Origin: Acidimicrobiia bacterium | GTDB lineage: Bacteria; Actinomycetota; Acidimicrobiia; Acidimicrobiales; Poriferisodalaceae | Assembly: GCA_022820925.1 (NCBI GenBank) | Contig: JAJEEO010000002.1 | Span: forward strand, 62,001 to 126,000 | DNA: 64,000 bases | Direction of reading: 5' to 3' | Shown here: positions 19,362 to 28,240 of the stretch, piece by piece | How positions within the stretch are numbered: position 1 is the stretch's first letter | How the letters are laid out: each line of letters begins with the position of its first letter | Position numbers and translations under genes: made by a program | Notes under the pieces: generated by a model | The model's database searches: none | Told to the model about the DNA's origin: nothing | The model's input: the letters and a program-made list of their open reading frames with translations, nothing else

Positions 19362-20227
19362 CAGCCGCTCGCCCCTGGAATCTGGGCAGTGCAGCGTCGG
19401 GCCAACCGGTCGAAGAGGCCCCGCAGCACTCGCCGACGGTAGTGCGATTCGGGAGACACTGCAGGTCCCGCAGCACGGGCCAACTCCTCGCCGGCAGCAC
19501 CGAACACGTCGGTATCGCCGCTGAGCTGGCTGCCCAGCAGCACCGACTCCGCTACCGGCACTCTGTGTGCGGCGCGGGCGCCGCCGCACAACGCAATCCG
19601 TGCGCCGCTGATCAACCCGCTCGGCGTCACCGACAGCCGGAGCGCCAAGCCCACCACCGCAAGATCCATGGCACTGCGACGACCCACCTTCAGGTACCCC
19701 TCGGAGCTGCGTTCTCCGAGCGGCTCCACCTCGACGGCCCGCAGCAGTTCGGTCGGCCGCAGGGTCGTCGCACCAGGGCCCTCGAGGAACTCCTCGAGGC
19801 TCACGCGCCGCCGGCCCGACTTCGACACGAGCATCAGCTGCGCATCGGCGACGAGCAGGGCGGGAAGCGTGTCGGCTGTTGCCGCTGCCGAGCAGATGTT
19901 GCCGCCCAGCGTGGCCACGGTCTGGGTTTGCCACGCCCCGACCGACGCAGCGGCCTCCGCCAGCGCCGGGTGCCGCAGCTGAACAAGCGAGGCCACCGCA
20001 AGCCGACGCAAGGTGACCAGCGCGCCGATGCTGGTGACACCGCCGACCTCGGAGATGCCCTGCAAGCCGTCGATCCCGCTGATGTCGATCAAGGCAGCCG
20101 GTGACAGCTCGCCACGCAGGTGCGCCGGCACCACGTCGGTTCCGCCTGCCAGGATCCGCCCCTCGGTGCCCCAGCGACTCAGCTCGTCGACCGCCTCGGC
20201 GACGCTGCGAACCCTGCAGAACTGCAC
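19361..20227 (-). CDS. Molybdenum hydroxylase FAD-binding subunit (CoxM/XdhB type)
   Basis: 288 residues, the normal size. The FAD-binding motifs are ILAGGTDVVPAHLRGE near 38-54 and VATLGGNICSAAATAD near 110-126; the C-terminal CO-dehydrogenase flavoprotein domain follows. The start is the GTG at 20227, with GGGAGG eight bases upstream; the frame is open further upstream but that part is not like the family. The gene order FAD, 2Fe-2S, Mo is the classical coxMSL order. Substrate unknown, but the downstream hydantoinase A points to an N-heterocycle. Confidence 0.9.
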   Translation of the reverse strand: MQFCRVRSVAEAVDELSRWGTEGRILAGGTDVVPAHLRGELSPAALIDISGIDGLQGISEVGGVTSIGALVTLRRLAVASLVQLRHPALAEAAASVGAWQTQTVATLGGNICSAAATADTLPALLVADAQLMLVSKSGRRRVSLEEFLEGPGATTLRPTELLRAVEVEPLGERSSEGYLKVGRRSAMDLAVVGLALRLSVTPSGLISGARIALCGGARAAHRVPVAESVLLGSQLSGDTDVFGAAGEELARAAGPAVSPESHYRRRVLRGLFDRLARRCTAQIPGASG

Positions 20228-20321
20228 CGCCGCACCTCCCGGCTTCGCCGCCTCGGGCGATGCTAGTGCTCGCCCCTCGACGGTCTCTCCCGGGCGAAGA
20301 CGTCGGAGCGTGGCGGAAAGG

Positions 20322-21362
20322 TCACGACGCCCAGGGCTCGCTGAGAGCTGCGTGCTGGTCGAGCAGCGCTGGGATCTGGGACAGCGGGCGACGCCCGAAC
20401 CCGCACTCGGTGGCAAGGCCGAATCTAGGCACATGCCGCGACGCGGTGGCAATGCGCTGGCGAGTCCCGTCTACGCCGCCCGTGACATGCACCAACCCGA
20501 GGTACAGCTCGGTCTCCTCGGGGATCTCCACCGTTCCCAGCGCCTCGAAGTAGGCGTCGTCGTGTCGCTGTTTCGGCACCGGCAGGTGGATCCAGTCGAT
20601 GCGCCTGTTCACCTGGCTCAGCAACGTGTGGGCGGCCCATGCCAGGTGTCCGGTGTCGCTCGGTTCGACGAAGTGCTGGTGGCCGGCGTCACCGTAGCAC
20701 AGGTGGTAGCCCATCTCGACGTCGTCGGGAACGAGATTGCCGAGGTGGACGATGTGCTGCCCGATGCCATCGCGAGCCGCTGTGCCGCCGCTGCTGGTGT
20801 CCTGGTATGTCCACAAGCCTTCGAGAATCCCGAACTCGATGCAGACCTCCCACTGGATGGCCAGCCGATCCCTCGGGATGCCATCCAGAATGCGCTGCAG
20901 CTGGGCTTCCATGGCGGCAGTCCACGCTGTGAGCACCTCGGGGCGGGACCCCGGTGCCACATAGATGGTCACCACGCTGAGCGGCGACGGCAGTCCCACC
21001 ATGAACCGCACGCGCTCTGGCAACGTGCCAGCGCGCTGAGCCGCCTCGAATCGCTCCCACGAAGCGAGCGCTGCCTCGGCATACCCCAGATCGACGAGTT
21101 CGAGCGGCCCGGCACCGTCAATCACCTGGTGTTGCGGAACCTCGCGGCCCAGATACGCCGAGTTCACCGATTTGGTTTCCAGCTGCGGGCACTGGCCCAG
21201 CTTGGGAAACTGCCATGCGATCCAGGTGTCTCGCTCGCCGATTTCGCCGTCAGGCACCCGCCGCAGGTGACTCGCGAGATGGTCCCGGACGAGCGCGAAC
21301 AACTCGTCAGGTTCAGATACAGGGGCGCTGCCCACCAGGTGAGCACCACGGACTTCGGCCAT
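20322..21362 (-). CDS. MetE C-terminal-like / UROD-superfamily protein
   Basis: 346 residues resembling the C-terminal half of cobalamin-independent methionine synthase and related TIM-barrel methyltransferases (GSAPVSEPDELF at the start, RRVPDGEIGERDTWIAWQ, a late GLVHVTGG and ATECGFGRRP). The zinc-ligand regions are present in outline (HLCYGDAGHQHF, ECGFGR), but full-length MetE is about twice as long. A GGAGAAGGAG ribosome-binding site precedes the ATG. It lies just downstream of the reductive-dehalogenase-like gene. It could be a methyltransferase or a lyase for a small substrate; true methionine synthesis is unlikely from this context. Confidence 0.75.
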   Translation of the reverse strand: MAEVRGAHLVGSAPVSEPDELFALVRDHLASHLRRVPDGEIGERDTWIAWQFPKLGQCPQLETKSVNSAYLGREVPQHQVIDGAGPLELVDLGYAEAALASWERFEAAQRAGTLPERVRFMVGLPSPLSVVTIYVAPGSRPEVLTAWTAAMEAQLQRILDGIPRDRLAIQWEVCIEFGILEGLWTYQDTSSGGTAARDGIGQHIVHLGNLVPDDVEMGYHLCYGDAGHQHFVEPSDTGHLAWAAHTLLSQVNRRIDWIHLPVPKQRHDDAYFEALGTVEIPEETELYLGLVHVTGGVDGTRQRIATASRHVPRFGLATECGFGRRPLSQIPALLDQHAALSEPWAS

Positions 21363-21430
21363 CAGCGTCTCCTTCTCCTGAGTCTCAGGTGCATCGCAAG
21401 TTCGAATTCGCAGTCGCGTCTTTCGTGGGC

Positions 21431-23512
21431 CTACCGGTTGATGCGCTGGCGGGCTGCCTCGGGTGTTTCGGCGTCCTGGGATGCTGCGATGCCGGCCTCG
21501 CGGTCCAGCGGGAACGGTGCCATGCCGTCGGCGCCGGGCGGGGCCATCTCGGGCGGGAACACTGCAAAGCCCGATTCGTCCCTCGGCTTGCGTTCGAGAT
21601 TGAGGCCACGCGTGTTTGCGCCCTTCGGCGGCTCGACGGGCGTGTCGTCGAGCACCTCGATGTCCACCCACCACTTCTTGGCCGGGTTGATCTCGCCGCG
21701 GCCCAGCTTGTCGTCCAGCCGTGCGATCCACGAGCGGGCGAAGGGCAGCTTCATCGCCGCCCACTGGAATGGCCGCTCCGCCAGCACGCCCTCGACGTTG
21801 TAGGGGCAGGTCTTCATGCAGCGGCCGCAGGCCGAGCCGCGCATGTTGGTGATGCGGTAGCGGGCGCAGCGGTCCACGTCGGGCTTCCACATCTCGTAGC
21901 CGTTGAACATCACCTTGTCGCCGAAGCGGATGGCACCGACGGGGCACTCTCGGGCGCACTTGGTGCACTTGGTGCAGAAATCCTGCAGACCGAAGTCGAT
22001 CGGCCGGTCCGGCGTGAGCGGCATGTCGGTGGTGATGGCACCCGACTTGAAGCGCGGGCCCACGAACGGGTTCAGCACCAGCTCGCCGATGCGGGACAGC
22101 TCCCCGATGCCCGCCGACAGCAGCAGCGGGATGTGGTTGATCTCGTCGTCGGCAGCCGTGTGCGCCTGCGCGTCGTAGCCGAGCCGGCGGATCTGGGCGG
22201 CGATCGCATTGGCGATGATCGACGCCCGCAGGTAGGCCCGCATCGACTGCGCGCCGCTGATCCAGTCGTCGCCCGAAGCACCTTCCATGGTCTCGAAGCC
22301 CTGATCGAGCACGAACACGATGGCGTTGCGGTGCCTGGCCTCGATCGGCGTGCCGTCGGGACGGTGGGAATACCAGGCGTAGGTGGGCGCCTCGCACACG
22401 CCGGTCATGTCTGCACCGATGAAGTGCCCGAGCGCTTTGACCGCGTCGGCATTCGCCGCGGAGTCGTCCACTCCAGGGCCGATCTCAGCGGCGGCCTCGC
22501 CTCGCTGCAGCGGAACCAGCCGGCGCAGCATCTCCTGCGATGCGATGCCGTGGGGCGCCTTGCGGATGAAGCGGGCCACTTCGGTGCGCGGGCGAGGACC
22601 GAGGTCGCCGGCACCGGCCCGCACGAAAAAGTTGTGGCGGGCTGCAGGTCGCGTGACCTCTTCGGGGATGACCAGCGTGGTCGGCTCGTCGACCCGCTTC
22701 ACCTTCTCCATCGGGTAGCGGCCCAAGTGCCACGGCCGATGCCGCCCGTCGAGGCGGCTCCAGCCCGGTCGAGTGCCGCCCCGGCCCAGCCAGTGCTTGA
22801 GGGAGATGCGCAGGTTCTGAACGGCATTGCGCGGCGCGAGCGGGCCGTCGGGGGTGAGCCCCAGATTGGTCGTCACGACCGCAATGGCATATCCCCGCTT
22901 CAGGAAAGGATGACCCAGCCCGCGACGACCTGCCTCGAGCACTCCGGCTTCGACACCGACCCGGCAGCGGTCCACATCGGAGGCTGCTGCGGTGTGGGCG
23001 GTGGCCGCATAACCGAGCGTGCCCAGATAGCGGGTGAGCACCGTGGCGATCTCGGTGGCGCGCAGGTCGGCGTTGTCCTGTTCGGAACCGGCGATCCAGT
23101 CGTAGCCCGGCTCTCCGGGCCGGATGGGCCGTCCCAGCGCTACGACGATGGCGATGGCGCTGCGGTGCCCCTCGATCGGCTCGGCAGTCCAGCACTCCCG
23201 CGACGGCTCACAGATGCCCGCGAGGTCGGCGTCGAGGAAGAAGCAGTAGCCGCGCATGTTGTCCACTGCGGCTTGTGCGCTCGGCATCGGCGCCGGCGCA
23301 GCCAGGACGTCCGCCGTCCGGCAGGCGGTGAAGACGTCGACGATGTCGCCGAAGACATGGGCGACGCCCCACTCGCCCGGTGAGGCCGGTGCGGGCGGCG
23401 GGTCCCCCAATTCCTTCCTCGCATCGAGCGTCCCGGGCGCGAGCCGGGGCAGCAGCTCGGTGGGCAGCGGTCCCGCCGCTGCGGCTCGCTTGCGGTGTGA
23501 GAACAAGCGCAT
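21431..23512 (-). CDS. Tandem-duplicated reductive dehalogenase-like corrinoid iron-sulfur protein
   Basis: 693 residues. Residues ~355-570 look like a reductive dehalogenase core: GVCEAPTYAWYSH, HTAADDEINHIPLLLSAGIG, ELSRIGELVLNPFVGPRFKS and ITTDMPLTPDRP. Two ferredoxin-type 4Fe-4S motifs follow, with Cys513, 516, 519, 523 and Cys549, 562, 565, 569. Residues ~85-225 are a second, decayed copy of the same core (GICEPSRECWTAE, TAHTAAASDVDRCRVGVEAG, VTTNLGLTPDGPL) with no cluster of its own. There is no twin-arginine signal and no RdhB-like anchor gene nearby, so it is probably cytoplasmic. Known relatives remove halogens using cobalamin; epoxyqueuosine reductase shares part of the fold but is much shorter. 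Confidence 0.82.
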   Translation of the reverse strand: MRLFSHRKRAAAAGPLPTELLPRLAPGTLDARKELGDPPPAPASPGEWGVAHVFGDIVDVFTACRTADVLAAPAPMPSAQAAVDNMRGYCFFLDADLAGICEPSRECWTAEPIEGHRSAIAIVVALGRPIRPGEPGYDWIAGSEQDNADLRATEIATVLTRYLGTLGYAATAHTAAASDVDRCRVGVEAGVLEAGRRGLGHPFLKRGYAIAVVTTNLGLTPDGPLAPRNAVQNLRISLKHWLGRGGTRPGWSRLDGRHRPWHLGRYPMEKVKRVDEPTTLVIPEEVTRPAARHNFFVRAGAGDLGPRPRTEVARFIRKAPHGIASQEMLRRLVPLQRGEAAAEIGPGVDDSAANADAVKALGHFIGADMTGVCEAPTYAWYSHRPDGTPIEARHRNAIVFVLDQGFETMEGASGDDWISGAQSMRAYLRASIIANAIAAQIRRLGYDAQAHTAADDEINHIPLLLSAGIGELSRIGELVLNPFVGPRFKSGAITTDMPLTPDRPIDFGLQDFCTKCTKCARECPVGAIRFGDKVMFNGYEMWKPDVDRCARYRITNMRGSACGRCMKTCPYNVEGVLAERPFQWAAMKLPFARSWIARLDDKLGRGEINPAKKWWVDIEVLDDTPVEPPKGANTRGLNLERKPRDESGFAVFPPEMAPPGADGMAPFPLDREAGIAASQDAETPEAARQRINR

Positions 23513-23572
23513 GCGGCTGCCTTACCTCGGTCAGGATTCCACTGGGTCAGGCGCGCCTGCGTCGTGGGGCGC

Positions 23573-24256
23573 TCAGTCGGCGGCGACCGGGGGCGTGGTC
23601 TCGCTCATCCGGTCCCACACCACCTGATCGGGCAGGCTCATCACCATGTCGTAGTGGTCTTCGGGCATCAGCCGGGGCATGCCGGTGTCCCCCGACGGCT
23701 GGGGCACTGGCTCGACGGGACGGCGGTATTCCGCCGGGTGCTTCAGCTGCTCCAGCTCGGCGGCGGAGATCCCGCACAGGTCCTGGACCTCAGGGTCCAC
23801 CCACTGCTCGACTGGGATGGCCGATCCGCAGGCCACCTCGAGCGCCAGTCCCTCTGGACCCGCGAAATAGATCGACTGGATGAATCCGTGGTCGATCGGG
23901 CCGAACACCTGCACGCCCCGGTCGCGGATGCGGTCCCTCAGAGCCATCAGGTCCTCGAAGGTGTCCACGTTGAACGCCACGTGCTGCATGGTGCCTGCCG
24001 TGACTGGCTCGCCCGGCCCGCCGGCATGGGTGACGCCCAGCTCGATCTCCTTGGCGTTGTCCGGATGCTGGACGAACGCCACGTAGCTGTCGGGCGCCAG
24101 CTCCACGAAGCCGTGGTAGGTGCCGTCGACGCCGTGCATCCAGTAGAGCGCCTTCAGCGGCAGCCCCAGCACATCGCACCAGAACTCCAGCTGACCCTTC
24201 ATGTCGCGGGTGGACAGGGCGAGATGGTTCACGCCATTGGGATGCAGTGCAGTCAT
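23573..24256 (-). CDS. VOC-family protein (glyoxalase / extradiol dioxygenase fold)
   Basis: 227 residues from the ATG at 24256. The N-terminal module has GVNHLALSTRDMKGQLEFW and the second half has MQHVAFNVDTFEDL, followed by YFAGPEGLALEVACG; the His, His and Glu in these segments fit the metal site of vicinal-oxygen-chelate enzymes. A ~60-residue C-terminal tail after the fold has no obvious role. It lies between an NTF2-like gene and the reductive-dehalogenase-like gene, so it may act on an aromatic product of that pathway (inference). Confidence 0.85.
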   Translation of the reverse strand: MTALHPNGVNHLALSTRDMKGQLEFWCDVLGLPLKALYWMHGVDGTYHGFVELAPDSYVAFVQHPDNAKEIELGVTHAGGPGEPVTAGTMQHVAFNVDTFEDLMALRDRIRDRGVQVFGPIDHGFIQSIYFAGPEGLALEVACGSAIPVEQWVDPEVQDLCGISAAELEQLKHPAEYRRPVEPVPQPSGDTGMPRLMPEDHYDMVMSLPDQVVWDRMSETTPPVAAD

Positions 24257-24352
24257 TCGAGCGGCCCCCCTGCAGCAGTTGCTAGTGACTATATGTCTCG
24301 CGCAGCCCTCACTTCGGACCTGAGTGTGCTCAGAAAACTGGCGAGGCAACCA

Positions 24353-24835
24353 TCAGGAGCCAGGTGAACCGGCCTGCTCCACCCCGGTGGCGAGCGCTTC
24401 CTTGTGCCGTTCGTAGCTTCCCACCATCTCCAGGAATCGCTCTGGGTTGTAGATGTCCTCCTCGTAGCTCCACAGCCCTTCGCCGGCGTACTTGAGCAGC
24501 GAGAAGTTGTACTCCCGATGGTCGGAACCATCGCCAGGGTCGGCCATGCGATTCCAGATCTGGCACACCACCCAGCCCCGCTCGGGGTCGATGATGTACC
24601 ACTCGATGGGGAACTCGACCATCTCAGATCCCGGCCACTCGCTCATCTGGGACTGGATCCACTCGTAGATCGCCTCGCGTCCGACCATCGTGCCGAAGAA
24701 GTGCTCGACGTAGGTGGCGTCCTCGGTGAAGCGGTCGGCCCACTCACGCCAGTCGCCTGTCTCGCCCGCCTTCTTGCTTGCCGCCTGATAGGTGGCAAGC
24801 GCCTCGGTGATCTCGTCGCGGCTCCATTGGCTCAT
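24353..24835 (-). CDS. NTF2/SnoaL-like protein
   Basis: 160 residues. The N-terminal helix ITEALATYQAASKKAGE, the segment FTEDATYVEHFFGTMVG and the aromatic beta strands (EWYIIDPERGWVVCQIWNRM) are typical of the SnoaL-like cone-shaped fold. Such proteins are isomerases, dehydratases, cyclases or small-ligand binders. GAGGA precedes the ATG at the right distance. Likely co-transcribed with the VOC and reductive-dehalogenase-like genes downstream. Substrate not determinable. Confidence 0.85.
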   Translation of the reverse strand: MSQWSRDEITEALATYQAASKKAGETGDWREWADRFTEDATYVEHFFGTMVGREAIYEWIQSQMSEWPGSEMVEFPIEWYIIDPERGWVVCQIWNRMADPGDGSDHREYNFSLLKYAGEGLWSYEEDIYNPERFLEMVGSYERHKEALATGVEQAGSPGS

Positions 24836-24891
24836 GGTCGGCAGTCCTCAAGTGTCGGGCCTCGGGTGCCGCAGCGTAGGCGCAGCGATGC

Positions 24892-25902
24892 TCAGGACGA
24901 GGCCAGCGGGGCCATCACGTGCTCGGCAAAGAGGTCGAATGAGCGGTCCACCTCGTAGGCGGACAGGTCGCCCCAGGCGAACACGCCCACGAAGTAGTCG
25001 GTGCCGGCTTCTTCGGCGAACTGCGCGCAATGGGCGCGGATGGTCTGCGGTGAACCGACGACGACCGCCTCGAAGTGCTTGGCCTTGTCGTAGTCGCCGC
25101 CGAGGGTCGGGTCGTTGGGCGGGATCATCTCGTAGCGGCGGAACAGCCGGGTCAGATGCTCGGTGAACGCGGCCCAGGTCCGTCGCCCGATCTCGTCCGC
25201 CTCGGCGTCGGTGGGCGCCACGATCAACCGGCGCAGCCCGCCGATCATGGGCTCATGGTGACGGCCGATGCCGTTGTCACCCAGAAGCTCGTGGTAACGG
25301 GCAGTGCTCGCTGCGACGGCGGCGAGCGGCCCTGCGGCCATGGTGCGCACGCCCAGCTCGGCGGCAGTCTCGAGCTGGCCGGGTCGCCACAGGGGCGGGT
25401 AAGGCTTCTGGTACGGCTCGAATTCGATCGGCACATCACGAAACTCGTAGAACTGGCCCTCGAAGCTGAAGTTCCCCTTGGTCTGCATGGTGGCCAGGAT
25501 GAGCTCCAGCGACTCGTCAGTCTGCGCGACGGCGTCGTCAGGATCCAGGCCCCACAGCAGGTGCTCGGGCACGCTGATGCCCTTGCCGAAGCCGAACTCC
25601 AGCCGCCCTTCGGAGAGCTGGTCGAGCATGCACAGCTCTTCTGCCAGCCGGATCGGGTGGTAGAAGGGCAGCAGGTGCACCAGCGAGCAGATGCGGATGC
25701 TGCTCGTCCGTTCGATGGCAGCAGCCAGGAACACGTTGATGCTGGGGGCAGCATCCAGTGGGATCAGGTGGTGCTCGGACTTGTGCCACCCCCACACACC
25801 GGCCTGCTCGGCCCGCACCAGCAGGTCCAGACGGTGGCGGTAGAGCTGATGCCACGGCACATCGCCCGGTTGTTCGAGCTGGTCGAAGATGCCGAATCGC
25901 AT
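24892..25902 (-). CDS. Luciferase-like (LLM) monooxygenase
   Basis: 336 residues. The start MRFGIFDQLEQPGD, the segment WGWHKSEHHLIPLDAAPS, RICSLVHLLPFYHPIRLAEE and GRLEFGFGKGISVPEH are closer to the FMN-dependent bacterial luciferase branch than to the F420 branch seen at 5330 and 13863. The ATG at 25902 fits the family start; a TACTCT hexamer eight bases upstream could be a leaderless -10. The FAD oxidoreductase gene lies upstream on the same strand. Likely catalyses oxygenation of a small organic compound with reduced flavin. Confidence 0.87.
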   Translation of the reverse strand: MRFGIFDQLEQPGDVPWHQLYRHRLDLLVRAEQAGVWGWHKSEHHLIPLDAAPSINVFLAAAIERTSSIRICSLVHLLPFYHPIRLAEELCMLDQLSEGRLEFGFGKGISVPEHLLWGLDPDDAVAQTDESLELILATMQTKGNFSFEGQFYEFRDVPIEFEPYQKPYPPLWRPGQLETAAELGVRTMAAGPLAAVAASTARYHELLGDNGIGRHHEPMIGGLRRLIVAPTDAEADEIGRRTWAAFTEHLTRLFRRYEMIPPNDPTLGGDYDKAKHFEAVVVGSPQTIRAHCAQFAEEAGTDYFVGVFAWGDLSAYEVDRSFDLFAEHVMAPLASS

Positions 25903-25971
25903 GGGCAGCGAGAGTAGTGGTGAGACGGGATGCACGGCTGAGGCGCCACTCGGCCCCGCTCGGGCGACGAC

Positions 25972-27156
25972 TCAGATGATGGCGCTCTCGACGAAGGGCT
26001 CGCCGTCGACGATGCGCTGGTAGCCCAACGGCGTCAGGTCGAGCGTTCGGTACTCGCCGTAGGCAATCCACTCCGACACCGCCCGACCGATGGCCGGAGA
26101 CTGCTGCATGCCGTGCCCGGAGAACCCGTTGGCGAAGATGAGGTTCCCGATCTGGTGGTGCGGTCCGACCACCACGTTGTGGTCGAGGGTGTTGTAGGCG
26201 TAATGCCCGGCCCACTGGCTGGTGACCTTGATGCGCTCGAAGGCCGGCACGCGATGCGCGAGAACCGGCCACACCTTGTCCTCGAAGATGTCGTGGTCCA
26301 TGGCGAAGTCGTCGTAGTCGACCGCGGGGTCCACATCGGGCGTGCAGCCGCACATGTAGGCGTCGCCGTCGCTGCGCATGTGTACGCCGGTCGGGTCGAT
26401 GGTCAGCGGCAGGGCGCGGTCGAGCGGCTCGGCTGCATCGAAGATGAACGTGTACCGCTTGCGCGGCTCCACCGGCAGAGTCGCGCCCGCCATGCGGGCC
26501 ACTTCGACGGCGCGCGGCCCAGCGGCGTTCACCAGGGTTCCGCAGCCGACTTCGCGCCCCGACGCCAGCACTGCTGAAGTCACGCGTCCTGCCGCCGTCG
26601 TGAGGCCGACGACCTCGTCGGTGACATACGCGACGCCGTTGTGGCGGGCCTTGCGTCGCCACCAGTCGAACATCGTGCCCGAGTCGAAGTAGCCCTCGTC
26701 GGTCAGGTTGTGGCTGCCGCAGATGATGTCGTCGACGTTGTAGAAGGGATAGTCGGCCGTGATCTCGGCCGGGCTCATGATGCGAGTGCCCGAACCGAGC
26801 TCGGCCTGAATGGCCTGGTTGCGACGCAGCGTGTCGGCGAAGTTCTCATCGGCGGCGAGGTACATGTAGCCGAAGTGGTGGACGAAGATGTCGGGGATCT
26901 CCGGATCGCCGCCGAGGCGTTCCCGGAAGTTGCGCACGAAGTCGGCGCTGAAGCGGGAGATCTGCACGTTCAGCGGGTTCGAGAACTGCTGGCGCATGCA
27001 GCTGTTGGTGTGGGTCGTGGACGCATTGACGTAGGTCGGATCCCGCTCGACCACCAGCACCGATCCGTCGAAGCCGTCGCTGGCCGACAGCGCCCAGGCG
27101 ATCGACGACCCCATCACGGCTCCGCCCACGATCACTACGTCATATGCATCGCGCAC
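25972..27156 (-). CDS. FAD-dependent amine/amino acid oxidoreductase (DAO family)
   Basis: 394 residues. The N-terminal dinucleotide fold is YDVVIVGGAVMGSSIAWALS with VLVVERDPTY after it, and the C-terminal FAD contact is FANGFSGHGMQQSPAIG. The layout matches sarcosine/dimethylglycine oxidase-like and FOXRED1-like members of the DAO family. A GGAAGG ribosome-binding site precedes the GTG start. It is divergent from the SDR at 27340 across a 183-base gap where I found no clear promoter hexamers. Likely substrate is an amino or N-methyl compound. Confidence 0.88.
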   Translation of the reverse strand: MRDAYDVVIVGGAVMGSSIAWALSASDGFDGSVLVVERDPTYVNASTTHTNSCMRQQFSNPLNVQISRFSADFVRNFRERLGGDPEIPDIFVHHFGYMYLAADENFADTLRRNQAIQAELGSGTRIMSPAEITADYPFYNVDDIICGSHNLTDEGYFDSGTMFDWWRRKARHNGVAYVTDEVVGLTTAAGRVTSAVLASGREVGCGTLVNAAGPRAVEVARMAGATLPVEPRKRYTFIFDAAEPLDRALPLTIDPTGVHMRSDGDAYMCGCTPDVDPAVDYDDFAMDHDIFEDKVWPVLAHRVPAFERIKVTSQWAGHYAYNTLDHNVVVGPHHQIGNLIFANGFSGHGMQQSPAIGRAVSEWIAYGEYRTLDLTPLGYQRIVDGEPFVESAII

Positions 27157-27339
27157 CGATCACCTTCCCGCCGGCAGCCCCAGCAAGGCGTGGGACCGCG
27201 CTTGTCGATGTCGAACGCCCAAGATGATGGCAGCCGCTGCTCCGGCTGCCCGGCGCTGCGAAAGCATGCGTACCGGCAGCCGTGTGCTGTCGGGAACAAT
27301 GGCTTGCGACAGCGACGCTGGTTGACGGGGAGGTCTGGC

Positions 27340-28110
27340 ATGAGGCTGGAGGGCAAGGTGGCATTGATCACCGGGGCCGGCAGCGGCATCGGACGTGCCA
27401 CGGCGATGCGCTTCGCCGCGGAGGGAGCGCGGATCGTCGCGGTCGACATCGCCGAATCGGTCGACGACACCGTGGCCGAGGTGCTTGCAGCCGGCGGCGA
27501 TGCCATCGCTGCGCGAGCCGATGTCTCGGTCGAGTCCGATGTCACTGCCGCATTCGGCCGAGCCGAAGAGCACTATGGCGGACTGGACGTGGCGTTCAAC
27601 AACGCCGGCATCATGCTCGACGACGACACCGACGCTGTCGCGACCGGCGACGACACCATCGACCGCACCTTCGACGTCAACGTCAAGGGCGTGCTGTACG
27701 GCTGCAGGTATGCCGTGGAGGCGATGCGGCGCCGCGGAGGGGGTTCCATCATCAACACCGCCTCGTTCGTGGCTTCGGTGGGCGCGGCCACACCGCAGAT
27801 CGCCTACACCGCCTCCAAGGGGGCAGTGCTGGCGCTGACGCGCGAGCTGGCGGTCGTTCATGCCCGGGAGAACATCCGCGTCAACGCGCTCTCACCCGGC
27901 CCGCTGCGCACCGAGATGCTGATGTCGTTTCTCGATACGCCCGAGAAGCGCCAGCGACGCCTGGTGCACGTGCCGATGGGGCGCTTCGGCGAAGCAGACG
28001 AGATGGCGTCCGCAGCCCTGTTCCTCGCCTCCGACGACGCGTCCTACATGACGGGCGCCGATCTGCATGTCGATGGAGGCCTCACTGCCGCGTACGTCAC
28101 ACCCGAGTAG
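27340..28110 (+). CDS. Short-chain dehydrogenase/reductase
   Basis: 256 residues of the classical SDR type. The NAD(P)-binding loop is ALITGAGSGIGRATAM, the structural motif is NNAG, and the active site has the Ser in NTASF and IAYTASKGAV with the catalytic Tyr and Lys. VDIA after the second strand suggests NAD over NADP. The ATG at 27340 has GGGGAGG seven bases upstream; the frame is open much further but without protein-like sequence. The fused CoA-transferase gene follows 130 bases later. Substrate unknown. Confidence 0.92.
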   Translation: MRLEGKVALITGAGSGIGRATAMRFAAEGARIVAVDIAESVDDTVAEVLAAGGDAIAARADVSVESDVTAAFGRAEEHYGGLDVAFNNAGIMLDDDTDAVATGDDTIDRTFDVNVKGVLYGCRYAVEAMRRRGGGSIINTASFVASVGAATPQIAYTASKGAVLALTRELAVVHARENIRVNALSPGPLRTEMLMSFLDTPEKRQRRLVHVPMGRFGEADEMASAALFLASDDASYMTGADLHVDGGLTAAYVTPE

Positions 28111-28153
28111 CAGCGGAGCCTGCGGAGCCAGGCGGGCGGCGCTCGCAACTCAT

Positions 28154-28169
28154 CGAGCCGACGGGCTCG
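28154..28169. terminator. Weak hairpin after the SDR gene
   Basis: CGAGCC and GGCTCG arms pair around a 4-base loop in the gap between the SDR and the CoA-transferase gene. There is no following T-run, so it is at best a weak or Rho-assisted terminator. Confidence 0.3.
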
Positions 28170-28240
28170 GCGAAAGTAGTGTCCGAGCCACAGAGCGGCG
28201 GAACAGTAGCCGCCGCACGGTCAACAGATCGGGGGGCGGG

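Noticed and set aside
23564..24367. Plus-strand 267-residue open frame across the VOC gene
   Set aside because: It is the antisense shadow of the VOC gene, which has family motifs and a ribosome-binding site.
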